Shown here piece by piece: positions 16,008-24,925 of a stretch of DNA of 64,000 nucleotides (position 1 is the first letter of the stretch; each line of letters opens with the position of its first letter). Below the pieces are notes generated by a model. It saw only the letters and a program-made list of their open reading frames with translations, did not search any database and had not been told where the DNA came from. Source of the stretch: Streptomyces canus (GTDB lineage: Bacteria; Actinomycetota; Actinomycetes; Streptomycetales; Streptomycetaceae); assembly GCF_041435015.1 (NCBI RefSeq), contig NZ_CP107989.1, forward strand, positions 9,982,001 to 10,046,000. The letters run 5' to 3'. Position numbers and translations under genes: made by a program.

Positions 16008-16426
16008 CTAAGAACCCGAGGGGGATGCTGGATTCGTGGATCCGGCTCTGGAACGGCGACTACGGGCAGGCCGCGGGCATCATCTCGCCCCGCTTCCATG
16101 TCCACGCCGCGCTGCTCGACGGCGGTGACGGCAGCTCCGTACGAGGAGCAGACGGTCTGGTGGACATGGTCCGCCAGATACGCGCGCCTTTCCCGGACCT
16201 GCGTTTCAGTGTTGAAGTCGGTCCACTGATCGACGGTCAGTACGCGTCCCTGCGCTGGACGGCGACCGGTACCTACGCGGGCGGATTTCCCGGCGCCAAG
16301 GCTGAACCCGGGACTGTGGTCACGTTCACCGGCAATGACACGCTTCGTGTGAAGAGTGGCAAGTTCGTGGAGTACTGGCTCAACGCCGACACCTTGAGCC
16401 TGGTCGCCCAACTCCAGGTCACCTGA
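16008..16426 (+). pseudogene. 3' part of the split SnoaL-like/ester cyclase gene
   Basis: Immediately after the IS701 end the CTAA copy continues as AAG AAC CCG, in frame with GCT AA of the 5' part. The protein reads MLDSWIRLWNGDYGQAAGII, then FHVHAALLDGG, IRAPFPDLRFSVEVGPLIDG, YASLRWTATGTYAGGFPGAK and GNDTLRVKSGKFVEYWLNAD. This is a typical SnoaL/ester-cyclase alpha+beta fold (APFPDL ... VxxRWxxxGTHxG ... DxxRxxxGKIxEYW). It lacks its own signal peptide and start here, so it is expressed only if a chance start in the IS701 end is used. Confidence 0.75.
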
Positions 16427-16619
16427 ACTGAGTTGCGCCGAGTTGTGGCGGGGGAGTGCTTCAGTGGGCGGATCCGGGCATCACGTGGGAGAACCGGGTC
16501 TCGTGGGCCATGTGCCGATGATTGTGGCGTGAGCCCGGTGCGGGTCTCCGGAGCGGCGAAGACTCCGGCCGGGTCGACCCTGACCGGTGGGTTGCCCAGG
16601 TGACAGTTGGGGTGGACCC

Positions 16620-17330
16620 CTACGGTTCGACGATGTGCCGCAAATAGGCCTGCGGGTCGGCGAGATAGCGGCGCCAGTGGTCCACGATGGCGAGCTCCTG
16701 CCAGGCGACCCTGCGTATGCCGTGCTCGCCGACCTCGATGATGTCCGCGCCAGGCAGAGCGGTCAGCAAGGGTGAGTGCGTGGCACAGATGATCTGGCCC
16801 CCCTCCTTGGCCAGCCGGTCGATGTGCCCGATCAGCTCAAGGCACGAGGAGAAGGAGAGCGCCGCCTCCGGCTCGTCGAGAACATACAGCCCAATGTGCA
16901 GGAACTTGTGGCGGAACGCCGCGAGAAAGCCCTCGCCATGGCTGACCGAGTCCGGTGAGAACCCCTCCCTGCCCAGGGCGTCCCGTGCGGTCTCGGCCCG
17001 CAGGAAGAAGCCCTTGCGGGCCGACCAGCTGGTGGCCATGCGGCGCCCGCGCGAGGCCGCATCGAATCTCATCCGCTCGCCGAGCGCTGACTTGCCACGC
17101 GAGGAGGCGTAGCGCCAGTCGTGGGAACCGCCGTAGGAGTCCAGACCGAACCCCTCCGCCAGCGCCTCGACCAGAGTGGACTTCCCCGAACCGTTCTCAC
17201 CGACCAGAAAAGTCACCGGCGCGGTGAAGCGCAGCCCTTCGTCGAGCAGCTGCCGGACACAAGGCACCGACCAGGGCCAAGCACTCTCGTCGTACGAGGA
17301 GAGATGGGCATACGCACGTTCGACAATCAC
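16620..17330 (-). CDS. AAA/ABC-type ATPase, stand-alone
   Basis: 236 residues. Walker A is VGENGSGKSTLVEAL (about residues 43-57). The signature-like segment is SVSHGEGFLAAF, Walker B is IGLYVLDEPEAALSF and the switch histidine is in IICATHSPLLT. This is the single-domain layout of RecF/SMC-like or ABC-type soluble ATPases often annotated AAA family ATPase in Streptomyces. No membrane domain is nearby, so transport is unlikely; a role in DNA or RNA transactions or in a defence-like process is possible. It is convergent with the split SnoaL gene and has no operon partner. Confidence 0.8.
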   Translation of the reverse strand: MIVERAYAHLSSYDESAWPWSVPCVRQLLDEGLRFTAPVTFLVGENGSGKSTLVEALAEGFGLDSYGGSHDWRYASSRGKSALGERMRFDAASRGRRMATSWSARKGFFLRAETARDALGREGFSPDSVSHGEGFLAAFRHKFLHIGLYVLDEPEAALSFSSCLELIGHIDRLAKEGGQIICATHSPLLTALPGADIIEVGEHGIRRVAWQELAIVDHWRRYLADPQAYLRHIVEP

Positions 17331-17801
17331 TCGACCAGTGTCGCCCAGAATCCAGAAGACCTACGTCCTCCCGGACAGCCGGCGCCGACACCTCACGTTC
17401 CCAAGCTCCGCTCCGGCGTCCGAGTCGGTGAAACTCGCCGCCTGTGGGGTTCTGATCCCTCTTGCGTGATGAATGTCGTCTCGTGTTCCTGGGCCCACTG
17501 AGGTTTTCGGTACGGGGTGACGGCATGGCGGCACCATGGTCAGGTCGGTCTCGACGATGAACCCGGAGAGCAGGTCGGGCCGGTACTGCATCTGTGTGAA
17601 GCGGGTCGCCCACACACCCTCGGCCGGAAGGCCGTCAGCCACGCCGCTTCCCGATCAGCTCGGGCTGATAGGACACGGACATCTGCTCGACGATCGCCGA
17701 GCAACCTTTCCCGCCACACGGCGTCCTATAGGGCGCCATGTTCAGGAACGCAGCCCCTGACGGTCCGCACGGTTATCCCGATCGTAAAGGATGGTTCCAC
17801 G
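17331..17801. other. Intergenic stretch without a supported gene
   Basis: About 470 bases. A minus-strand frame from 17642 reads VWATRFTQMQYRPDLLSGFI and VETDLTMVPP before losing protein-like composition, so it may be a fragment, but no family is recognised. No RNA gene or clear hairpin was seen. Confidence 0.35.
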
Positions 17802-18056
17802 ATGCCGGACTCCTCGTTCTGCCTGGGCATTCCGAATGGTTTCGACGATTCAGAAGCCGAGACCGGGGTGCACCCGATAGCCAGAAAGCTGTTCCTCGGC
17901 GTGAATGCTGCCGAAGCTTTCAAGGCAGCACATGACTAGGTGCGCGAACACGCTGTCCGAGTCGTAGATGTCTCTTGGGACTTCCTTGAGGGCGAGACCA
18001 AACCCCATTGCTTGAGCGCCTACTTCACGTTCGAGCTGGATCCCGAGCACGATTGA
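17802..18056 (+). pseudogene. Small gene of unknown function with an in-frame stop
   Basis: From ATG 17802 the frame reads MPDSSFCLGIPNG and then HPIARKLFLGVNAAEAFKAA, stops at a TAG (17937), and continues in the same frame with VREHAVRVVDVSWDFLEGET and ACFTFEL-like sequence (SAYFTFELDPEHD) to TGA at 18056. Codon use is consistent across the stop, which suggests a point mutation in a gene of about 84 codons. No family recognised. Confidence 0.4.
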
Positions 18057-18435
18057 CAGGCATTGGCAACGCTGGTCGTCCCCTCGTAGTCAGAGACTGT
18101 GACTGCTGGGAAGGTTTGGCGTCAGTGGGTTGCCCGAAGCCGAGGGCCACTCTCGACATCACGAACTGCGAGGCGGGCTGACCGCTGCGGGCCGGCGAAG
18201 GTCGCGCCTGCGTGCAGTGCAGGGGTGCGAAGCAACTGGCTCACGGGGGCCCTTGGCAGCACCACAACCACCGTCAGCGTGCGGAACTCGGAGGCCATCC
18301 CGGAAGGCGACCAGGATGGCGGGGTACGTCGATCTCCCGGCCCCCCGCTCGGCGCCCACCGGAACGCGGCCCTGCGACGGCGGTCGCGCGGCTGCCCCCC
18401 ATGGCCCTCCGGCACCCCGCGACCCGCCGGCAGGC
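18057..18435. other. Intergenic stretch after the CIS operon, nothing recognised
   Basis: About 380 bases downstream of the last gene of the injection-system operon. Overlapping frames on both strands have noise-like composition. No strong terminator hairpin with a T-run was found. Confidence 0.35.
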
Positions 18436-19968
18436 TCAGGACGATCTGGCGCTCGACGGGCCGAAGAACTCGATCTCGGCGATGGAGACCTGCTTCTTCG
18501 GCGAGGTTCCGGTGGCGGACTCGATGGTGAAGCGGACCGAGCTGACCGTGCCGACACGGAAGGGGATGCGCTGGCCGCCCGCACCCGGGTCGAGGGTGAT
18601 CCGGCGGGTGACGGTCTTGCCGTCGGACAGGGTGATGGTCGCCTGGAGCCGGTTCGGGCGGGCCGACTGGGTGATCTGGTCGGGGCGGATGGAGACGCCC
18701 GGGGTGATGATCAGGTCCAGCAGGCGGGTCGGCACGTCGAACTTGGCCTGGAGCCACTGGCCCTGGCCGGACTCCGAAACGCCGGGCCCCCACCAGGTGT
18801 TGTTGAGCTTGTCCCCGACCAGGCCGGGCTTGTGACCCGGGAAGGAACGAGATGCACTCCAGCTGTCCGGTTGGACCGAGGCGCGCTTGGAGAAGTGGTC
18901 CTTGGCCGCCTGGACCCCCTTGGGGATGTTGATCACCAGGACGATCAGGAGGGTCAGTACCACCGCCACGCCCAGCCAGCTCAGTACGCGGTCGAAGGTA
19001 CGGCGCAGACGGGGACGGTCGCCTGCCCACGGGGTCTCCCGGTTGCCGGCGCCGAAGAGCCGCCGCCACCATGGCAGCCGGCCCGGTGTCCGGGTCTCGC
19101 CGGCCATGGGCATCGCGCAGCGGGTGCAGAAGTGCCGGTCGGGCCGGTTGGGGGTGGAGCACCAGGGGCACGGCGTTCCGCCGCCGGCCCCGAGTTCCTC
19201 GCCGGGCGCCCGTATGACGTGCGGCCGTTGGGGGGCGGGGCGGCCCGGCAGCACCGGCGCGACGGACGGCTCCGGCGCGGGGCGCGGGTCCGGGTCGGCG
19301 ACCGGTACGAGCAGCCGCCGGGCACGGTCGGTCATGCCGTCGGGGTCCGCAGGAGCCGCGGGCGTCGGGCGGGCCGGGATGGGGGGCGACGCGGCCGGGA
19401 CGGGATCGTTGGGGATCGTGTCGTCCACGGCCGGGGCGGGGTGCGAAGAGGCGCCGGGAATACCAGGCACAGAGGAGTCGGCCGGAGCGGCTGCGGTTGG
19501 GGGAGTGGGGTCTGGGGCGTCGGCCTCCGCGGTCGCCGTGTACGCGCCCATGAGGTCCCGTTGGCCGCGGCTCAGGCCCGCGCTCCCGTCCGCTCCGGCG
19601 AAGGCGTCCCAGCCGCGGCCCCCGTTGCCCGAGCCTCCGGAGGCGGCCGGGGTGCTGGTGGGAACGTGCCCGGACGTTCCCGTGGAGCGAGTGTGCGGCG
19701 ACGCAGAGGCTGCGAGGGCGGAGGACGACACCGAAGTGCCCCATGCGGACGGCGGCGCGGCTGACGGTGCCGCTCCCGGATCGGCGTCGGATCCGTCGGC
19801 GCCCGACGCGCCGTCGGCCCGGCCGGCAGGACCGTCGGCCCGGCCACCGGCGCTCCCGGCCTCACCCGCACGGTCCGTCCAGCTCAGCACGGCACCACAG
19901 CCGTCGCAGAACGACTGGCCCGGTTCCGCGCGGGTTCCGCATTCGGCGCAGTTGTGGGTGGTCGTCAT
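18436..19968 (-). CDS. Zinc-ribbon/membrane protein with C-terminal discoidin-like domain, CIS operon
   Basis: 510 residues and last in the twelve-gene CIS operon; its ATG overlaps the stop of the tail protein I gene (ATGA). Order of parts: an N-terminal zinc ribbon (CAECGTRAEPGQSFCDGCGA); a long Ala/Pro/Ser-rich linker; a second zinc ribbon (CPWCSTPNRPDRHFCTRCAM, about residue 290); one membrane helix (VLSWLGVAVVLTLLIVLVI, about residue 345); and a C-terminal domain with WWGPGVSESGQGQWLQAKFD and TVSSVRFTIESATG, resembling NADase-type glycan-binding or F5/8C-like modules. The helix would put the zinc ribbons inside and the binding domain outside. In this operon it could anchor the injection system at the membrane or sense the envelope; that role is inference. 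Confidence 0.75.
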   Translation of the reverse strand: MTTTHNCAECGTRAEPGQSFCDGCGAVLSWTDRAGEAGSAGGRADGPAGRADGASGADGSDADPGAAPSAAPPSAWGTSVSSSALAASASPHTRSTGTSGHVPTSTPAASGGSGNGGRGWDAFAGADGSAGLSRGQRDLMGAYTATAEADAPDPTPPTAAAPADSSVPGIPGASSHPAPAVDDTIPNDPVPAASPPIPARPTPAAPADPDGMTDRARRLLVPVADPDPRPAPEPSVAPVLPGRPAPQRPHVIRAPGEELGAGGGTPCPWCSTPNRPDRHFCTRCAMPMAGETRTPGRLPWWRRLFGAGNRETPWAGDRPRLRRTFDRVLSWLGVAVVLTLLIVLVINIPKGVQAAKDHFSKRASVQPDSWSASRSFPGHKPGLVGDKLNNTWWGPGVSESGQGQWLQAKFDVPTRLLDLIITPGVSIRPDQITQSARPNRLQATITLSDGKTVTRRITLDPGAGGQRIPFRVGTVSSVRFTIESATGTSPKKQVSIAEIEFFGPSSARSS

Positions 19969-20531
19969 GATGACGGAGTCCTTTCGGTGGAGGAGGCGGC
20001 GGTCACCTGGACCGTGTACGGCATATGGGCGGGGCGGGCGGCCGCGACGAGGGTGTCCAGGCGGTGGTGGTCCGCCGGGGTGGGCTCGGGCAGGCGCAGG
20101 TGGACGTGGAGGCCGGGGCGCGGCTTGCCGGGGAAGCGGTCGAGGGGGCGGGCGCTCCAGGTCGCGTCGCCGCTCTCGGTGATCTGCGGTTCGACGCCGA
20201 AGGCGAGCCTGACCGCTTCCGACAGGCCGCGTCTGGTGCCCCGGACGCGGTGCAGGTACGCCGCGGCGGCCACCGCGGCCCGCAGGAGCTCCGCCGGTTC
20301 GCTGCCGTCGGTCTCGGCGCCCACCCAACTGCCCAGCCACTGGGTGAAGTCGAGGGGTGCCAGGGACGGACGGAAGTAGGTGTCCAGGCAGTCGAGCACG
20401 TTGTGGAGGGGCGCGACCACCTCGTCGAGTCCGCCCACGAACCGCTGGGCCAGGTCGTCGTCGGCGAAGACCGCGGGCAGCATCATGCCGATCGGCGCGG
20501 ACGACCCGAGACCGTCGATCGAGCCCCTCAT
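19965..20531 (-). CDS. CIS baseplate: phage tail protein I-like
   Basis: 188 residues. SLAPLDFTQWLGSWVGAE and LLRAAVAAAAYLHRVRGT precede RRGLSEAVRLAFGVEPQITE, the arrangement of phage P2 protein I/TIGR02242-type tail proteins, which sit on the baseplate wedge. Both ends overlap neighbours by four bases (ATGA with the J-like baseplate gene upstream and the zinc-ribbon gene downstream), so its stoichiometry is probably set by coupling. Confidence 0.8.
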   Translation of the reverse strand: MRGSIDGLGSSAPIGMMLPAVFADDDLAQRFVGGLDEVVAPLHNVLDCLDTYFRPSLAPLDFTQWLGSWVGAETDGSEPAELLRAAVAAAAYLHRVRGTRRGLSEAVRLAFGVEPQITESGDATWSARPLDRFPGKPRPGLHVHLRLPEPTPADHHRLDTLVAAARPAHMPYTVQVTAASSTERTPSS

Positions 20532-22501
20532 CCGCGAGCCCCCTCTGTGTCTCCGATCACTCGTACGCGGTGGTCGAAGGAGAACACCAGGGACGGGGCC
20601 GAGAGATCGATACGGTCCGTCGCCTCGCCCCGCTTGCCCGTCAGGGGATCCGCCGGGTGCAGGACCACCTCGTCTACCAGCTCCACGCCCGGCACCCGTT
20701 GCAGCACCGCGAAGACCTCGCCGGCCTGCACCGGCCGACCGAACGGCCAGCCCGTGCCGCTCGCCCCGCCGGTAAGAGGATCGAGGTGCCGGTACAGGGC
20801 GTCGTGGGCGTCGCGGCGCACCTTGTCGGTGTCGACGCCGCGGAAGGCGTGGACCGTGGCCACGACCGTTACGCCTTGGTAGTACGGCGGTCCGACCGCC
20901 AGCCTCGTGCCGATCAGGCGGCGTTCGTCCAGGTGGCGCGTGATGCGGTCCAACAGAGCGTCCCCGGGGACCAGTTGCTCGAAGCGGAGGCGGCCGCCCG
21001 GGTCGGGGACGGCCTGCGGGACGACCAGCACCCGTACGGCGTACGCCCCGTACTCGGTCTCCTCGCCCTCCAGGCAGGTGATGCGGGCGGTCTCCGGCGC
21101 GGCGCGGCGGGCCAGTTCCTCGTAGTCCCTCAGCGTGACCGCCCGCTCCTGCGCGCGCAGCGTGATCGGCGCGCGGACCTTCGCCTCCTCGACCGTCTCC
21201 CCGTCGACGCCGCCGCGTGCGGCCTCGCGGTTGACGACCTCGGAGACGTACGGGATGGAGGTGCGCAGGATCTGCACCGCGCCCCGCGCCACGTTCCCGG
21301 CGCGGCCGCCGCCCGTGCGGTAGCGGCGGGCGCGGACCGGGGAGCCCTTGGGCGCGACCGTGCCGTACTGGCGCAGGGTGCCGTCGGGTTCCCGCACGGC
21401 GGGACCGAACGCGATCTCGCCGGTCGTCGCGTCGAGGACGATGTGCCGGTCGTAGGGGCCGGAGCCCGCAAAGGTGGGGACCACCTGCCAGTCCACCCAG
21501 CCGTCGTGCTCGGCGCTCTGCAGCAGTACCGGTGGGTCGTCGCCGACGATGGGCGCGTGCTCCAGCCGCAGCCGCTGCCCCGGCAGCCCGGTGGACTCGC
21601 CGAGCGACTCGTCGTACACCGTCTCGGCGTGTACGGCGGGTGTGGTGCCGCCGATGGTGAAGGCCTCGGCGGCGCGGATGGTGGGCGAGGTGGTGTAGAA
21701 GGGCTGGCCGGGCAGGGGCTCGGTGACCCGGCAGCGCAACCAGCCCGCCTCCTGGCCCGCGTTGCGGGACAGGACGTGGCCCCCGGGGACGTGCAGGACC
21801 ACCTCGCCGGGGCGGTTGAGACCGCCGGTGCCGTCCCGGTCGACCTCGCAGGGCTGCCAGCCGTCCGCGGTCCACGCCTCCCACACCAGCGGCGGTTGCC
21901 GCGGGTCAACGCCGACGCCGTCGACCCGGCTGTCCAGATCGAGTGCGACGGCGCAGTGCGGCACGGCGGCGCTCAGCCCCAGCAGCATGCAGTCACCGGA
22001 GTCCGGGGACTCGGAGAAGCACAGCAGGTGCTTGTCGTCCTCGGTCAGGTCGTGCGTCCTGTCCACCGCCGGCTCGCCCTTGTGCTGCACCAGCAGCTGG
22101 CGCAACTCACACGGTACGACGCTCAGTTCGCGCTCGGTGGCGAAGACGACCGCGTCCTCGCTCTCGGTGCGCACGGTCGCCACCTCCGTGCCCACCGGCA
22201 CGGCGATCGCCTCCTCCTGCGGTGCCGACAACCAGAACGTCACGTCCGTGCGGGCGGCGGAGGGCGGGAAGAGGGTGATGCCGACCAGGTCCAGGAACGC
22301 CAGGTGGTTCTTCTCCGGGACCCGGTTGAGCCGGTAGACGAGCTGGTCGGCCATGTGGGCGACCGTCTCGATGAGGGTGACGCCGGGGTCGGAGACGTTG
22401 TGGTCGGTCCACTCCGGGGCGCGCTGCTGGATGTAGCGCTTGGCGTCGTCGACGAACTGCTGGAAGCGGCGGTCGTCGAGGTTGGGGGAGGGCAGGGCCA
22501 T
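20528..22501 (-). CDS. CIS baseplate assembly protein, J-like/TIGR02243 type
   Basis: 657 residues. The start (LDDRRFQQFVDDAKRYIQQR, then APEWTDHNVSDPGVTLIETV) is the signature of putative baseplate assembly proteins of extracellular injection systems. The C-terminal third has baseplate J-like strands (VTLRDYEELARRAAPETARI and VRVLVVPQA). The protein forms the large wedge linking the spike hub to the sheath. Starts with ATG at 22501, overlapping the gp25 gene stop by one base (TGATG), and ends overlapping the tail protein I start. Confidence 0.9.
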   Translation of the reverse strand: MALPSPNLDDRRFQQFVDDAKRYIQQRAPEWTDHNVSDPGVTLIETVAHMADQLVYRLNRVPEKNHLAFLDLVGITLFPPSAARTDVTFWLSAPQEEAIAVPVGTEVATVRTESEDAVVFATERELSVVPCELRQLLVQHKGEPAVDRTHDLTEDDKHLLCFSESPDSGDCMLLGLSAAVPHCAVALDLDSRVDGVGVDPRQPPLVWEAWTADGWQPCEVDRDGTGGLNRPGEVVLHVPGGHVLSRNAGQEAGWLRCRVTEPLPGQPFYTTSPTIRAAEAFTIGGTTPAVHAETVYDESLGESTGLPGQRLRLEHAPIVGDDPPVLLQSAEHDGWVDWQVVPTFAGSGPYDRHIVLDATTGEIAFGPAVREPDGTLRQYGTVAPKGSPVRARRYRTGGGRAGNVARGAVQILRTSIPYVSEVVNREAARGGVDGETVEEAKVRAPITLRAQERAVTLRDYEELARRAAPETARITCLEGEETEYGAYAVRVLVVPQAVPDPGGRLRFEQLVPGDALLDRITRHLDERRLIGTRLAVGPPYYQGVTVVATVHAFRGVDTDKVRRDAHDALYRHLDPLTGGASGTGWPFGRPVQAGEVFAVLQRVPGVELVDEVVLHPADPLTGKRGEATDRIDLSAPSLVFSFDHRVRVIGDTEGARG

Positions 22502-22953
22502 CAGTGGTCGCTTTCAGGAGCCGAACCGGCCGTGCCGCCGGTGCCGGGGCTGTCCGGCTCGTCGTGGGACGGAATGACGTAGAAGGGGAAGACGAGGCTG
22601 CGCGGGTTGTTGGTGCCGCGGATCGAGTAACGGACGTCGATGAACAGCACGCTCTGGTCGGGGCCGGCCGTCACCTCGACCTCCTCGACTGCGATCCGCG
22701 GTTCCCAGCGGTCCAGGCTGACGAGCACCTCGTGCTGGATGCGTCCCGCCGTCTGCTCGTTGACGGGGGCGAACACCAGGTCGTGGATCGCGCAGCCGAA
22801 GTCGGGCCGCATCGGCCGTTCACCCGGCGCGGTGGCGAGGACGAGCCGGATGGCCTCCTCCACCTCCTGCTCGCCGCTGACGAGGGCGATTCCGCCGGTG
22901 GGCCCGATGCGCATGGGAAATGCCCAGCCGGAGCCGACGAACTGTTCGGCCAT
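22501..22953 (-). CDS. CIS baseplate protein gp25/GPW family
   Basis: 150 residues. SGEQEVEEAIRLVLATAPGE followed by RPMRPDFGCAIHDLVFAPVN is the classical gp25/GPW lysozyme-like fold signature (GERxMxPxFGC). In contractile systems gp25 joins the baseplate wedge to the first sheath layer and is essential for assembly. It lies 49 bp downstream of the VgrG-type gene and is coupled to the J-like gene by TGATG. The Pro/Gly/Ser-rich C-terminus (about 20 residues) is an extension with no clear role. Confidence 0.9.
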   Translation of the reverse strand: MAEQFVGSGWAFPMRIGPTGGIALVSGEQEVEEAIRLVLATAPGERPMRPDFGCAIHDLVFAPVNEQTAGRIQHEVLVSLDRWEPRIAVEEVEVTAGPDQSVLFIDVRYSIRGTNNPRSLVFPFYVIPSHDEPDSPGTGGTAGSAPESDH

Positions 22954-23002
22954 CAGGGGCCACCTGCTTTCCTTCTTCCGGTGCTCCGGTCATGTGCTCC
23001 GG

Positions 23003-24925
23003 TCATGCCGGGAGGGGGTACTTGATGGTGTTGACGAACACGGCACCGAAGAGATCGACCTTGACGGCCTTGATGTTCACGTTTGCCACGGAGTTGACCG
23101 ACACCATGCCGGTGGCGTTGATCGACGTGATGCCGCTCGACGACAGGTTCATGGCGCCGCCCATCGCGTTGACCTCAACCGCGCCGCCCAGCGACGAGAG
23201 GGTCACCAGGCCCTTGCCCTTCAGGGTCAGCGGGCCGCCGCTCTCGATCATCACGGACTGGCGGCCGCGCAGCCGGAGGCTGGTTCCCGCCTCGACCGAC
23301 ACCGAACGGCTGCCGGTGATGCTGACGCTGCCCTTGCTGTCCACGGTGATCTCGGTCTGGGTGCGGTCGAGGTTGATGACCAGCTTGTCGTTCCCGCTGG
23401 CGATCCTGACGCCCTGTTTGCGCCGGCCGGTCTGCTGGCTGAGCAGGTCGACGCGGTTGCCCTGGCGGTCGGACAGGGTGTGCCGTACGGCCTTCTTCTT
23501 CAGGCCGTCGTGCAGGGGGACGTCGGAGACCTTGGTGGGCACGTCCCGCCCGTTGTAGAGGCCGCCGATGACGAACGGGTGGTCCAGCGCGCCCCGGTCG
23601 AAGGCGACGAGCACCTCGTCGCCGACGTCCATGGGGAAGACCCCGCCGCCGTCCTTGCCGCCCATCTGCACGGTGCGCGCCCAGTCGCTGACGTAGGCGT
23701 CGTCCAGCCACGGGAACTGCAGCTTGACCCGGCCCTGCTTGAGCGGGTCCTGCACGTCGGTGACGATGGCGTTGGCGACGCTGGGCAGCCGGGCGGCGCT
23801 CGCCGGGTCCGCACCGCCGCTGCCGCCCGAGGCGAGCCCGTACAGGGAACGCCACTGGCGGCCGCTGACCGTGATCCAGGACTCGTAGTGCTTGCCGTCG
23901 CCGAAGACGTGACGCACCGAGGTGACGGTGTACTTGCCCTCGAAGGGCTTGCCGACGTCGGCGAGAGCCACGGGTACGCCGGGCCTGAGGTCGGGGTTGC
24001 CGTAGACGGCGACCTCCAACTCGGCGAAGGAGGAGGTGATGTCGGCGGCCAGGGCCTTCGCGGCGTGCCGGACCTCGTCCTGCTTGTCGTAGGGGTTGGC
24101 GGTCTCGACGAGCTTGGCGGCCTTGAACTTGCCGGCCGCCTCGCCGGGCGTCGAGCCGATGCTGATGCCCGGGTCGGTGGTGGCGGGCGCGAGCTCGGTG
24201 ATCTTCTTCTTCGTGGTGACGTTCCAGCCGCGCGACTCGACCTTGCCGACCTGGTCGGCGGCGGTCACGGCGGCCCGCAGCCGGAGGATGTCGTGGCCGG
24301 CCTGGAGTACGAAGGTGCTCTTGTCACCGTCCGTCTTCGGGGAGGGCGCGCCCGCCGACGGCTTCGGCGTGACGAACTGGAACTTCCCCTTGGCGTCCAG
24401 GGACATGACCATGTTGTTCTCGTCGGCGAGCCGGGACAGGAAGTCCCAGTCGGTGACGTTGGACTGGCTGATGAACGCGTAGGTGCCCTTCGTCGCCTGA
24501 ATGCGGCCGATGGACACGCCGTCCATGCCGGCCAGCTTGCGGGCGATGTCGGAGGCCTTCTGATTGCGGTACGCGGCCACGCGACGCTGGCGCAGCATGC
24601 GGTGCCCGTGGTCGTAGCCGCGGATGACGGTGAAACTGCCGGTGCCGTCGTAGTCGGCCTCCAGGCCGGTGACCTCGCCGGTCAGCAGGGGGTTGCCGAT
24701 GCCCTGTCCGTCGGCGATCGGGGTGATGACGACCTTGGTGCCGAACTGCACGTTCAGCTTGCCGAGGACCAGACGGTAGGGGTCGCGGAAGGTGAGGCGG
24801 AACGCCGCGGGCACACCGACGCCCTGGTCGACCCAGCCCTCCACGAGCATCGGGGCGATGTCGGAGGGCAGTTTCGCGCCACCGATCTTGACCTCGACGA
24901 TGCTGGAAAACGCGTGCCGCACCAT
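23003..24925 (-). CDS. CIS spike protein, VgrG-like (gp27/gp5 fusion)
   Basis: 640 residues. The N-terminal half is gp27/phage late control D-like (VIRGYDHGHRMLRQRRVAAY, then SQSNVTDWDFLSRLADENNM). The middle holds an OB-fold gp5 domain (AIVTDVQDPLKQGRVKLQFP, WARTVQMGGKDGGGVFPMDV, DEVLVAFDRGALDHPFVIGG), and the C-terminus is a beta-helix of short repeats (VSITGSRSVSVEAGTSLRLR). The protein trimerises to form the hub and piercing spike. Its TGATG start overlap couples it to the LysM/tube adaptor upstream. The gap to gp25 is only 49 bp and holds no PAAR tip gene. Confidence 0.92.
   Translation of the reverse strand: MVRHAFSSIVEVKIGGAKLPSDIAPMLVEGWVDQGVGVPAAFRLTFRDPYRLVLGKLNVQFGTKVVITPIADGQGIGNPLLTGEVTGLEADYDGTGSFTVIRGYDHGHRMLRQRRVAAYRNQKASDIARKLAGMDGVSIGRIQATKGTYAFISQSNVTDWDFLSRLADENNMVMSLDAKGKFQFVTPKPSAGAPSPKTDGDKSTFVLQAGHDILRLRAAVTAADQVGKVESRGWNVTTKKKITELAPATTDPGISIGSTPGEAAGKFKAAKLVETANPYDKQDEVRHAAKALAADITSSFAELEVAVYGNPDLRPGVPVALADVGKPFEGKYTVTSVRHVFGDGKHYESWITVSGRQWRSLYGLASGGSGGADPASAARLPSVANAIVTDVQDPLKQGRVKLQFPWLDDAYVSDWARTVQMGGKDGGGVFPMDVGDEVLVAFDRGALDHPFVIGGLYNGRDVPTKVSDVPLHDGLKKKAVRHTLSDRQGNRVDLLSQQTGRRKQGVRIASGNDKLVINLDRTQTEITVDSKGSVSITGSRSVSVEAGTSLRLRGRQSVMIESGGPLTLKGKGLVTLSSLGGAVEVNAMGGAMNLSSSGITSINATGMVSVNSVANVNIKAVKVDLFGAVFVNTIKYPLPA

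Noticed and set aside
20357..22582. 741-codon plus frame opposite the baseplate gene
   Set aside because: It is the antisense shadow of the strongly conserved J-like baseplate gene; the translation has no domain and typical GC-skew composition.
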